The notes under the pieces were generated by a model. It was given only the letters and a program-made list of their open reading frames with translations. It searched no databases and had not been told where the DNA came from. A stretch of 64,000 nt of DNA from Aquirufa nivalisilvae. GTDB lineage: Bacteria > Bacteroidota > Bacteroidia > Cytophagales > Spirosomataceae. The translations under genes and the position numbers were made by a program. Each line of letters begins with the position of its first letter. Within the stretch, counting starts at the first letter, position 1. The stretch is from NCBI RefSeq assembly GCF_004307455.1, contig NZ_SEWX01000008.1, positions 372,001 through 436,000 on the forward strand, in the 5' to 3' direction. Of the stretch, positions 36,771-44,384 are shown piece by piece.

Positions 36771-38861
36771 ATGCAAAGCTTCCGCTCAGAAATAGAAAAT
36801 CCTATAGTAGAAAAAGACATCATTGATCTTGCCAATAAAATTGCTCAATTCAGAGCAGGTGAGATACATGAAGAGAAATTCCGTAGCCTTCGATTGGCTC
36901 GTGGTGTTTATGGCCAGAGACAACAAGGCGTACAAATGGTTCGCATTAAACTTCCTTATGGAAAAATTAAGTTCAACCAATGGCGCCGAATTGCAGCTAT
37001 TTCAGATGAATACTCGACAGGAAATTTGCATTTAACGACGCGTCAAGATATTCAAATTCACTTCGTTTCTTTGGATCGTACGCCTGAGTTATGGGCTAAA
37101 TTAGAACAAGACGATATTACATTACGTGAAGCTTGTGGAAATACTGTTAGAAATATCACAGCCTCTCCTACTTCTGGGATTGATCCTTTGGAATTATTTG
37201 ATGTAAGTGCCCATGCAGATACCGCTTTCCGATATTTATTGAGAAATCCGATTTGCCAAGAAATGGGAAGAAAAGTAAAAATATCATTTTCTAATACAGA
37301 CGAAGATACATCCCTTGCTTATTTACATGATATGGGCTTTATTCCCAAAATTCAACAAGGTATTAAAGGGTTTAAAGTAGTGGTAGGTGGAGGCTTGGGT
37401 GCACAACCCATGTTAGCTTACACGGCCTATGAGTTCTTAGCTGAGAATAAAATTATTCCATTTATGGAAGCTGTTTTACGTGTTTTTGACCGTCATGGAG
37501 AAAGAAACTCCCGTCATAAAGCTCGTATGAAGTTCTTAATTCAGAAAATTGGATTTGAGGCGTTTATGGATTTGGTCAATGCTGAAACCAAAGCTTTAAA
37601 AAATCAGGTGGTAGAAATTCCTAGCGATGGTGCTTGGGAGGTTTCTATACCTACTAAACTATCCAACATCATTTCGGATGGTTCTGAAGCATACCAAACT
37701 TGGTTAAGTTCAAATACTTTTGAGCAAAAACAAGTAGGTTATTTTGGGGTATATGTACGTATTTTGAACGGAAATATTTCCAGTGATACCTCTAGAAGTA
37801 TCATGCAGGCTTTAGAAGGATATATTGGAGATGATGTTCGTATCACCATTAACCAAGGTTTGTTGTTCAAATTTGTCCCACAACAAAATTTAGCCTATGT
37901 ATATCAAGTCTTAAAAGACCATGATTTAGCTTCACCTGGCGCCAATTCTGTGGCGAATATCACGGCTTGCCCAGGTACAGATACTTGTAATTTGGCTATT
38001 TCTGATTCCACCAATATTACATCGAAATTAGAAGAGGTCATTTCACAAGATTTTCCTGAGTTAATTCATGACAGCCAAATGAAAATCAAAATTTCGGGAT
38101 GTATGAATGCCTGTGGACAACACAGCATGGCCAGCATAGGCTTTCATGGATCATCTTTGAAAGCTCCAGATAAGCGAGTTCTTCCGGCACTACAAGTTCT
38201 TTTAGGAGGAGCCACACTTGGAAATGGGGAAGGAAAAATTGCAGACAAAGTGATTAAGGTTCCATCTAAAAGAGGTCCTGAAGTTTTGCGAGTAGTTTTA
38301 AATAACTATGAAGAAAATGCTTTAGAAGGAGAATATTTCCACCAGTACTATGACCGTCAAGGAGAAAAATATTTTTATACTCTATTGAAGCCGATTGCTG
38401 ATTTACAAACATTGGTGGATGATGATTTTATTGACTGGGGAGCCGCGGAGTCCTTTCATACGGAAATTGGAGTGGGTGAATGTGCCAGTGTCATCATCGA
38501 TTTAGTAGCTACATTGCTATTCGAATCCGAAGAAAAATATGATTGGTGCAAAGGTGCCTTAGAAGATAAACGCTGGGCAGATGCTATCTATCACGCTTAC
38601 AGCGTATTCGTTTCTGCTGCTAAAGCTTTATTATTAGATAAGAGTGTACAAGTATCTACTCAGAATGCCGTGATTACGAAATTCGATGAGCAATATTTAC
38701 AAACCGGTGATTTTGATTTACAAGCCGAAAGCTTTTCTGCTTTAGTTCTTCAAATCAATCAACATGAGCCTAGCGAAGCTTTCGCAAAAGCTTATGCTCA
38801 GCAAGCATTGAGTTTCTTAGAAACCGCTAGTTTATTCCGCCAATCTATTGCCAGTAATTAA
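36771..38861 (+). CDS. Siroheme-dependent nitrite/sulfite reductase with C-terminal helical extension
   Basis: A 696-aa assimilatory-type reductase. The first ~540 residues form two repeated ferredoxin-like/siroheme half-modules: N-terminal RGVYGQRQQGVQMVRIKLPY and STGNLHLTTRQDIQIHFVSL, then the [4Fe-4S]-siroheme cysteines in ITACPGTDTCNLAISDS (C-x5-C) and KISGCMNACGQHSMASIGF (C-x3-C). The last ~150 residues are an added all-helical domain (SVIIDLVATLLFESEEKYDW..., YHAYSVFVSAAKALLLD) resembling HEPN-like bundles. Sulfite and nitrite enzymes of this family are hard to tell apart; the adjacent cobA supplies siroheme precursor. Confidence 0.9.
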   Translation: MQSFRSEIENPIVEKDIIDLANKIAQFRAGEIHEEKFRSLRLARGVYGQRQQGVQMVRIKLPYGKIKFNQWRRIAAISDEYSTGNLHLTTRQDIQIHFVSLDRTPELWAKLEQDDITLREACGNTVRNITASPTSGIDPLELFDVSAHADTAFRYLLRNPICQEMGRKVKISFSNTDEDTSLAYLHDMGFIPKIQQGIKGFKVVVGGGLGAQPMLAYTAYEFLAENKIIPFMEAVLRVFDRHGERNSRHKARMKFLIQKIGFEAFMDLVNAETKALKNQVVEIPSDGAWEVSIPTKLSNIISDGSEAYQTWLSSNTFEQKQVGYFGVYVRILNGNISSDTSRSIMQALEGYIGDDVRITINQGLLFKFVPQQNLAYVYQVLKDHDLASPGANSVANITACPGTDTCNLAISDSTNITSKLEEVISQDFPELIHDSQMKIKISGCMNACGQHSMASIGFHGSSLKAPDKRVLPALQVLLGGATLGNGEGKIADKVIKVPSKRGPEVLRVVLNNYEENALEGEYFHQYYDRQGEKYFYTLLKPIADLQTLVDDDFIDWGAAESFHTEIGVGECASVIIDLVATLLFESEEKYDWCKGALEDKRWADAIYHAYSVFVSAAKALLLDKSVQVSTQNAVITKFDEQYLQTGDFDLQAESFSALVLQINQHEPSEAFAKAYAQQALSFLETASLFRQSIASN

Positions 38862-38862
38862 G

Positions 38863-39660
38863 ATGATCCAACAATTAAGTCGATTTAAATCATTAGAACC
38901 TCAACCGAAACTTAGTGTGGTTGGTGCTGGGCCTGGTGATCCTGAATTGATCACTTTAAAAGCCATCAAGGCTTTGCAAAGTGCTCAAGTCGTTTTATTT
39001 GATGCCTTGGTGGATGTCAGCTTACTTGGTCATTGCTCTGATCATTGCGAAAAAATATTTGTTGGGAAAAAGGCGGGGGAAAGCCATTCACAACATGCGA
39101 TCAATGAGCTCATTGTAAAGAAAGCCTATGAATTAGGTCATGTCGTTCGACTAAAAGGAGGAGATCCTTTTGTCTTTGGAAGAGGTCAAGAAGAAATTGA
39201 ATATGCCAAACAATTTGGTCTATTGACTGCCTATATCCCTGGTATCAGTTCGTCATATGCTGCAGCAGGTGCAGCGGATATCCCATTGACTATCAGAGGA
39301 GTAAACGAAAGCTTTTGGGTCATGACGGGCACAAAATCAGATGGCTCTTTAAGTAGTGATTTACAACTTGGATTACAATCTACTGCCACGATCATTATCT
39401 TGATGGGAATGCATCGATTAGCCGAGATCTCTAAAATTTGTCAGGATGCAGGAAAAGCCAATTTATCTGCAGCTATTATTCAGAATGGGACAATGTCCCA
39501 ACAAAAAGTGGGCTTAGGTATCGCAGGTGAACTTGAAAATTTGGCTAAAATTGAAGACCTTCGCAATCCCGCAGTTATTATCATAGGCGAAGTAGTTCGT
39601 CATGCTAAAAAGGACGTTTGGGAAAAAATATCTCACTTAATTAATAAAAATGAGCAATAG
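38863..39660 (+). CDS. cobA: Uroporphyrinogen-III C-methyltransferase
   Basis: A 265-aa S-adenosylmethionine-dependent enzyme that makes precorrin-2 for siroheme. The ATG at 38863, one base after the reductase stop, is chosen; the frame opens upstream at 38848 inside the reductase. Motifs: SVVGAGPGDPELITLKA, VVRLKGGDPFVFGRGQEE, IPGISSSYAAAG and PLTIRG (SAM and substrate sites). It is the single-domain type, without the CysG dehydrogenase/ferrochelatase part, so those steps must be elsewhere. It overlaps ridA by 11 bases. Confidence 0.95.
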   Translation: MIQQLSRFKSLEPQPKLSVVGAGPGDPELITLKAIKALQSAQVVLFDALVDVSLLGHCSDHCEKIFVGKKAGESHSQHAINELIVKKAYELGHVVRLKGGDPFVFGRGQEEIEYAKQFGLLTAYIPGISSSYAAAGAADIPLTIRGVNESFWVMTGTKSDGSLSSDLQLGLQSTATIIILMGMHRLAEISKICQDAGKANLSAAIIQNGTMSQQKVGLGIAGELENLAKIEDLRNPAVIIIGEVVRHAKKDVWEKISHLINKNEQ

Positions 39661-40039
39661 AATTTCAATATCAAGTGGCTCTCCATTTGAAGATGTATTT
39701 GGATACTGCCGTGCAGTAAAAACAGGAAATTTACTGGAAATCTCAGGAACAGTAGCCCTTATTGATGGCGATAAAGTAAAAGAGGATGATTTATATGCTC
39801 AAACTTACAACATCATTGAGCGCATTGCCTTGGTGTTAGAAGAAGCTGGATCTTCCATCAATGATGTCGTTAGAACACGAATTTTCACGACTGACATTTC
39901 CAAAAACTTAGATATTGCTAAAGCCCATGCTCACTTCTTTGGAGCAGTTAAGCCAACCACTGGTATCTATGAAATTTCAGCATTGATAGCTCCTCAGTAC
40001 AAAGTGGAGATAGAATTCACAGCTTGGGTTAAGGAATAG
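39650..40039 (+). CDS. RidA family protein
   Basis: A 129-aa member of the YjgF/YER057c/UK114 fold. It has the trimer-interface and active-site patterns: VKTGNLLEISGTVALIDG, VVRTRIFTTDIS with the Arg that binds carboxylate, and a C-terminal VEIEFTAWVKE. Enamine/imine deaminases of this family remove reactive 2-aminoacrylate produced by PLP enzymes. Its start lies within cobA, in the sulfite reductase operon, pointing to translational coupling. An unusual partner; a role in protecting cysteine-linked metabolism is inferred. Confidence 0.88.
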   Translation: MSNRISISSGSPFEDVFGYCRAVKTGNLLEISGTVALIDGDKVKEDDLYAQTYNIIERIALVLEEAGSSINDVVRTRIFTTDISKNLDIAKAHAHFFGAVKPTTGIYEISALIAPQYKVEIEFTAWVKE

Positions 40040-40086
40040 CTTATCAGTTTCTTGATACAATAATTCAAAAATTGGTCCGTTAGACA

Positions 40087-40119
40087 AACGCTGTCAAGGT
40101 TTGGAACCTTGCCAGCGTT
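40087..40119. terminator. Long hairpin between ridA and heptose kinase genes
   Basis: AACGCTG-T-CAAGGTT (40087-40101) pairs with AACCTTG-C-CAGCGTT (40105-40119): 14 pairs, one mismatch, 3-base loop. It lies between two convergent genes. No clear T-run follows on either strand, so it may be a terminator or a dispersed palindromic repeat. Confidence 0.55.
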
Positions 40120-40132
40120 GTAAAAAACAACT

Positions 40133-41116
40133 TTACATCAAGTGGCTTTCGGCCTCTTTTTTCAACAATTCTTTATCAATAGGAACTACACCTAGCGACT
40201 CACAAACTAAGCCTCCGCCTAAATTGGCTAATGAAGCAATATGGCGTGCAGGTAAACCCAATGCCAGCGCACAAGCTGCAATGGAAATTACGGTATCTCC
40301 TGCCCCTGAAACATCCGCTATCTGCCTAACATGTGCAGGAATTCGAACCTGCTCTTTCCCCAAATCCATCAATACTCCTTTTTCTGATAAGGTCACAAAT
40401 ACTCCATCAAAACCTTGGTTTTCTTTAAATTGATGAACTGTCTCCAATAATTTTTGGCCTTCAAGATCTTCGGGAAACAATCCTAATCCATCTCGCAATT
40501 CATGCAAATTAGGTTTAAATAAAGTGGCTCCACGGTAACTAAAAAAGTTGCGCTTTTTAGGATCAACTACAGTCGGAATCCCATGTTTTCTAGCCAAAGT
40601 GATTACTTCTTGAATCAATTGCTCATTTAAAACACCTTTATCGTAATCTTCAAAAATGATAACATCTACTTCCTTTATGCAGGCTTTCACCTTTTCCAAA
40701 AGGGCCGCTGAACTTGCATGCTGAATCAACTTATCTGTTTCAGAATCAACTCGCAACAACTGTTGAGAACCCGCAATTATCCTTTCTTTAATAGAAGTTA
40801 TTCTTCCTTTTTCCTCCACAATTCCGCTCAAGGAAATCCCTTCTTTCTCCAATAAACTCTTAAGTTGCAACCCAGCCTCATCATCCCCAACCACAGAAAC
40901 AACCCATGGTTTAGCGCCTAAACTAGCTATATTCATGACTACATTACCTGCACCTCCTAATCTAGCTTCTTTCTTAATAACTTGAACTACAGGCACTGGA
41001 GCTTCTGGAGAAATGCGACTCACCTTTCCCCAAGTGTAAGCATCGATCATTAAATCACCAATGACCAACACCTGCAATTGATCAAAACCTTTGAAAATAT
41101 CGTTTACTGTTTTCAT
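40133..41116 (-). CDS. D-glycero-beta-D-manno-heptose-7-phosphate kinase (RfaE/HldE kinase domain)
   Basis: A 327-aa PfkB-family sugar kinase. Features: the N-terminal VLVIGDLMIDAYTWGKVSRI and SPEAPVPVV typical of HldE/RfaE kinases, the Gly-rich ARLGGAGNVVMNIASLGA, and the C-terminal PfkB signature DVSGAGDTVISIA with catalytic Asp. It has only the kinase part; the nucleotidyltransferase would be separate. It feeds ADP-heptose for lipopolysaccharide core. Two bases separate it from moaA, so these unrelated genes share a transcript. Confidence 0.9.
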   Translation of the reverse strand: MKTVNDIFKGFDQLQVLVIGDLMIDAYTWGKVSRISPEAPVPVVQVIKKEARLGGAGNVVMNIASLGAKPWVVSVVGDDEAGLQLKSLLEKEGISLSGIVEEKGRITSIKERIIAGSQQLLRVDSETDKLIQHASSAALLEKVKACIKEVDVIIFEDYDKGVLNEQLIQEVITLARKHGIPTVVDPKKRNFFSYRGATLFKPNLHELRDGLGLFPEDLEGQKLLETVHQFKENQGFDGVFVTLSEKGVLMDLGKEQVRIPAHVRQIADVSGAGDTVISIAACALALGLPARHIASLANLGGGLVCESLGVVPIDKELLKKEAESHLM

Positions 41117-41118
41117 AA

Positions 41119-42135
41119 CTAACCCCCAATACTCGTCATAGACTCGTTTATAATTCCTTTTCTATTTTTTTCTGCCTCAAAACCATCTTTGGGTCTATTC
41201 CCAAATAAAGTAATGAAAGTTTGTCTAATTTCTTCATCGCTAACACCTTGTCGAATAAATGATTTCAAATCAAATACACCATCATCATATAAACAAGTCT
41301 TAACTTCCCCCAAAGCTGTCAATCGAATTCGATTACAGGTTCCACAAAAAGTCCGACTAAAAGCCGCAATCACACCAACATCTCCTTTGAATCCAGGAAT
41401 TTGATATCTCATGGCAGTCTCTCCATAGCTAAGATCCATGGGCTGCATATTCCCAAAATGTGCTTTCAAATGATCTAGAATTTTAATAAAATCCCAGTTT
41501 AAATTAGCGGCACCATTACCTGAACCATTAAAAGGCATTTCTTCAATGAAACGAACAGAAATAGGATATTGCTCCGTTAATTGTGCCAAAGCTAAAATAT
41601 CTTGCTCATTCTTCCCATCCATTACTACCGCATTGATTTTAACTTTAAAATCTGCCTCTATCAAGCCTAACATGGCCGAATAAACCACATCAAAATCATT
41701 TCGTCTTGTAATTTGATAAAAACGTTGTTTGTCTAATGAATCAAGACTCAAGTTGATCGACCTAACTCCCAATTGAATTAATTTAGGAATCTGTTTTTCT
41801 AACAAGACTCCGTTACTCGTCAAACAAATTTCTAATCCTTCCAAGCGACTTAACTCCTCAAGGAATTCCATGATGCCGTTGCGTAACAAGGGCTCCCCAC
41901 CTGTGATTCTAACTTTTTTTAATCCTAATACATGCAATTGCTGCACTATTCGTAACATTTCCTCCCAGGTCAACAATTGTTTCTCTGGCAAATAATGTAT
42001 TCCCTCTTCAGGCATACAATAAAAACATCTCAAATTACATCGATCCGTGACAGCTAATCGCAGATATGTCATTTCTCTACCATGATTATCATAGAGAATG
42101 GGACGAGAAGAAGGTAAGCTTTGAGAAATATCCAA
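41119..42135 (-). CDS. moaA: GTP 3',8-cyclase
   Basis: A 338-aa radical SAM enzyme, the first step of molybdopterin synthesis. The frame opens at 42309 over the divergent moaD gene, so I choose the TTG at 42135 (MDISQSLPSSRPILYDNHGR), about 11 bases after the inferred transcription start. The first cluster is CNLRCFYC (C-x3-C-x2-C); the second is FCGTCNRIRLTALGEVKTCL (C-x2-C-x13-C). The C-terminal double glycine (SIGG), needed for activity in the family, is present. No other radical-SAM partner adjoins. Confidence 0.94.
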   Translation of the reverse strand: MDISQSLPSSRPILYDNHGREMTYLRLAVTDRCNLRCFYCMPEEGIHYLPEKQLLTWEEMLRIVQQLHVLGLKKVRITGGEPLLRNGIMEFLEELSRLEGLEICLTSNGVLLEKQIPKLIQLGVRSINLSLDSLDKQRFYQITRRNDFDVVYSAMLGLIEADFKVKINAVVMDGKNEQDILALAQLTEQYPISVRFIEEMPFNGSGNGAANLNWDFIKILDHLKAHFGNMQPMDLSYGETAMRYQIPGFKGDVGVIAAFSRTFCGTCNRIRLTALGEVKTCLYDDGVFDLKSFIRQGVSDEEIRQTFITLFGNRPKDGFEAEKNRKGIINESMTSIGG

Positions 42136-42143
42136 TATATTTG
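42136..42143 (+). promoter_or_regulatory. -7 element for moaD
   Basis: TATATTTG, perfect TAnnTTTG, transcribing right. Start near 42150, about 30 bases before the moaD ATG. It faces the minus-strand -7 box at 42160-42153. Confidence 0.5.
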
Positions 42144-42152
42144 TATTATATA

Positions 42153-42160
42153 CAAAGGTA
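42153..42160 (-). promoter_or_regulatory. -7 element for moaA
   Basis: TACCTTTG on the minus strand, perfect TAnnTTTG. Its inferred start (near 42146) overlaps that of the moaD promoter. The two boxes create a 7-base inverted repeat, TTTGTAT-TAT-ATACAAA (42140-42156). Confidence 0.5.
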
Positions 42161-42179
42161 CAAAATCGCCCCCAAACGA

Positions 42180-42425
42180 ATGCCAAACTATCGAATTCTA
42201 CTTTTTGGTTTAACAAGAGATTTGCTTCAAAATAAGGAAATTGTGTTGCGTTCCGAGAAAATATTAACAGCAGCTCAGCTTTTGCAAGAACTAAAAACGA
42301 GCTATCCACCTTTGGCCAAGCTTCCCTCCCTACGAATTGCAGCGGAACATCATTTTCCAGAAGCTGATTTTATCTTGAATGAAGGCATGGAAATTGCCCT
42401 AATTCCACCAGTCAGTGGCGGTTAA
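42180..42425 (+). CDS. moaD: Molybdopterin synthase sulfur carrier subunit
   Basis: An 81-aa ubiquitin-like protein starting at the ATG at 42180 (MPNYRILLFGLTRDLLQ); the frame opens further left within moaA. It ends in PPVSGG, the C-terminal Gly-Gly that is thiocarboxylated and donates sulfur to the pterin. The beta-grasp pattern (LTAAQLLQELKTSYPPLAKL, ILNEGMEIALIPPVSGG) is complete. MoaE, its catalytic partner, is not in the window. nuoL follows after 44 bases with its own promoter-like element. Confidence 0.92.
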   Translation: MPNYRILLFGLTRDLLQNKEIVLRSEKILTAAQLLQELKTSYPPLAKLPSLRIAAEHHFPEADFILNEGMEIALIPPVSGG

Positions 42426-42439
42426 ACAACAAAGAACTG

Positions 42440-42447
42440 TATATTTG
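42440..42447 (+). promoter_or_regulatory. -7 element for nuoL
   Basis: TATATTTG, perfect TAnnTTTG, 23 bases before the nuoL ATG. No clear -33 element; transcription from moaD may also read through. Confidence 0.4.
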
Positions 42448-42469
42448 TACATTAAACTCGTGTAACCCG

Positions 42470-44362
42470 ATGGGCTTAACCCCCTTATTTATTGGCCTCC
42501 TCCTTTTCCCCTGGATTTCGGCTATGCTCATCGCACTTTGCTTTAAAATTCCCAAGAACTTATTAGCTACTTTTTCTAGCTTTTTATCTTGCATCCAATT
42601 AATCGGATTAGCTTATTTTATTTACCAAGTAAATGGTCATGAAATTGCTATTCATAACCCATGGTTTACTCTGGGAGATTCCGAATTTAGAGCTAGCTTC
42701 ATTGCCACATCTTCTGCTCAAATGGTAGCTTTACTCGTGGCTATTGTAGCTTTTTTTGTTCAAGTTTTCTCAAGTTCATATCTTCAAGATGAGCCTCATT
42801 TAGCTAAATACTACCTGTATTTAAACCTCTTTGCGGCAGCCATGTATGCCCTACTATTTGCCGATCAAATTTGGATTTTCTACGCTTCTTGGGAAATGGT
42901 GGGAGCCTGTTCCTATCTTTTAATCAGTTTTTGGTATCAAAAAAAAGTTGCCATCCAAGCTGCCAAAAAAGCCTTTCTATTAAATCGTTTAGGCGATATT
43001 GGACTACTAATTGGCTTAATTGGCTTGTCCATCCATTTTAACGCCATGGAGTTTTCTGCCATGCACATAGGATCTGTTGGGCCAGCACCCATTGCCATTG
43101 GCATTGCATTACTAGCAGGTGCCATAGGGAAATCTGCTCAATTTCCACTCATGTCTTGGCTACCAGATGCCATGGAAGGACCAACTCCTGCATCTGCCCT
43201 AATCCATGCAGCTACCATGGTAGCCGCTGGTGTCTACCTTGGCATTAAAATACACCCCATTACTGGCGAAGACACTCATTTATTCATGGCAGCTATTGGT
43301 GCCATTTCGCTGCTTTGCGGGGCTGTATTTGCCTTATTTCAACAAGATATCAAAAAAGCATTAGCCTATTCAACCATATCCCAATTAGGTCTTATGTGGA
43401 TGGGAATGGGTTCTGACGCCTCATTATTACATTTAGTGGTACATGGTATTTTCAAAGCAGGTCTATTCCTTTCGGCTGGCTCTGTCATTCATTATTTACA
43501 CCATCAAAAAGCTAGTCATCACCTAGATCCTCAAAGCTTACATCAGATGGGGGGACTTAGAAAGCAGCTACCTTGGACTGCACTCGGCTATGGTATTTTT
43601 GCAGCAGGCTTAATGGGTTTACCATTGACTAATGGCTTTTTTAGCAAAGAAAACCTAGCAGGCTTACTTTGGGAAAATGCACAAAACAGCCCATTTTACC
43701 CTATTTATTGGACCTTACTTGCTTGTTTAGGTATAGGTATGTTATTAAGTAATTGGTATATCAGTCGACAGTTCTACTTAATTTTCATGGGGAAAAACCG
43801 AAAAAATTTAACCTTAGAAAAACCATCGTGGAATTTACCTCAGTATGTCCCCGTGCTTATTTTAGCACTTTTCAGCTTATTTTTCTGGACGAGTACCCAA
43901 GTATTACATATCCATCCTTCATTGCTTTTAAATAAATTTCAACTAAAAACCTGGGAAGTTCCTACAATCTGGCTTCTCATAACAGCATTCAGTTGGGTAC
44001 TAGGTTTAGGTTTAACTTGGATAAGCCGCCAGTGGATCCCTCAAGATAATTACCGTTTTTGGCCTTCATTTTGGCCAGCCATTTTTCAATTGACAAATGG
44101 TAAAGCACGTTGGGTACATATTATTGATAATGTATTCCTAGATCGATTCTTAATTTGGTTAGCCCAATTACAGGTAGTAACTGGACATATATTAGCCTGG
44201 TTAGATCAATTTATCGTTGATGGCATTCTAGTTGGATTTAGTACAAAAATCAGTCAAATTTCTGGTCACTTCTTAAGTAGATGGCAGTCAGGAAAAGTTC
44301 AGCAGTATTGGATATTGGTATTTTTAACATTTGGTCTATTTTTACTTTACGTTTGGTTGTAA
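42470..44362 (+). CDS. nuoL: NADH-quinone oxidoreductase subunit L
   Basis: A 630-aa antiporter-like proton-pumping subunit of complex I. It has about 15 transmembrane helices and a long lateral helix near the C-terminus. Conserved motifs: FFVQVFSSSYLQDEPHLAKY, FYASWEMVGACSYLLISFWY (key Glu of helix 5), AGAIGKSAQFPLMSWLPDAM followed by EGPTPASALIHAATMVAAGV, and HGIFKAGLFLSAGSVIHYLH (functional Lys). It is followed by nuoM after 22 bases. Upstream is moaD rather than nuoK, so these two genes are cut off from the usual nuo operon. Confidence 0.92.
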   Translation: MGLTPLFIGLLLFPWISAMLIALCFKIPKNLLATFSSFLSCIQLIGLAYFIYQVNGHEIAIHNPWFTLGDSEFRASFIATSSAQMVALLVAIVAFFVQVFSSSYLQDEPHLAKYYLYLNLFAAAMYALLFADQIWIFYASWEMVGACSYLLISFWYQKKVAIQAAKKAFLLNRLGDIGLLIGLIGLSIHFNAMEFSAMHIGSVGPAPIAIGIALLAGAIGKSAQFPLMSWLPDAMEGPTPASALIHAATMVAAGVYLGIKIHPITGEDTHLFMAAIGAISLLCGAVFALFQQDIKKALAYSTISQLGLMWMGMGSDASLLHLVVHGIFKAGLFLSAGSVIHYLHHQKASHHLDPQSLHQMGGLRKQLPWTALGYGIFAAGLMGLPLTNGFFSKENLAGLLWENAQNSPFYPIYWTLLACLGIGMLLSNWYISRQFYLIFMGKNRKNLTLEKPSWNLPQYVPVLILALFSLFFWTSTQVLHIHPSLLLNKFQLKTWEVPTIWLLITAFSWVLGLGLTWISRQWIPQDNYRFWPSFWPAIFQLTNGKARWVHIIDNVFLDRFLIWLAQLQVVTGHILAWLDQFIVDGILVGFSTKISQISGHFLSRWQSGKVQQYWILVFLTFGLFLLYVWL

Positions 44363-44384
44363 ATAGTCCTTTTAAAATGAAATA

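Noticed and set aside
38310-38861. HEPN-like domain as an RNase toxin or defence system
   Set aside because: No Rx4-6H catalytic motif was evident and no nucleotidyltransferase partner adjoins; it is fused to a metabolic reductase.
42136-42309. 58-residue N-terminal extension of moaA over moaD
   Set aside because: It would overlap the divergent moaD gene and its sequence is unlike MoaA N-termini; the start at 42135 gives normal length.
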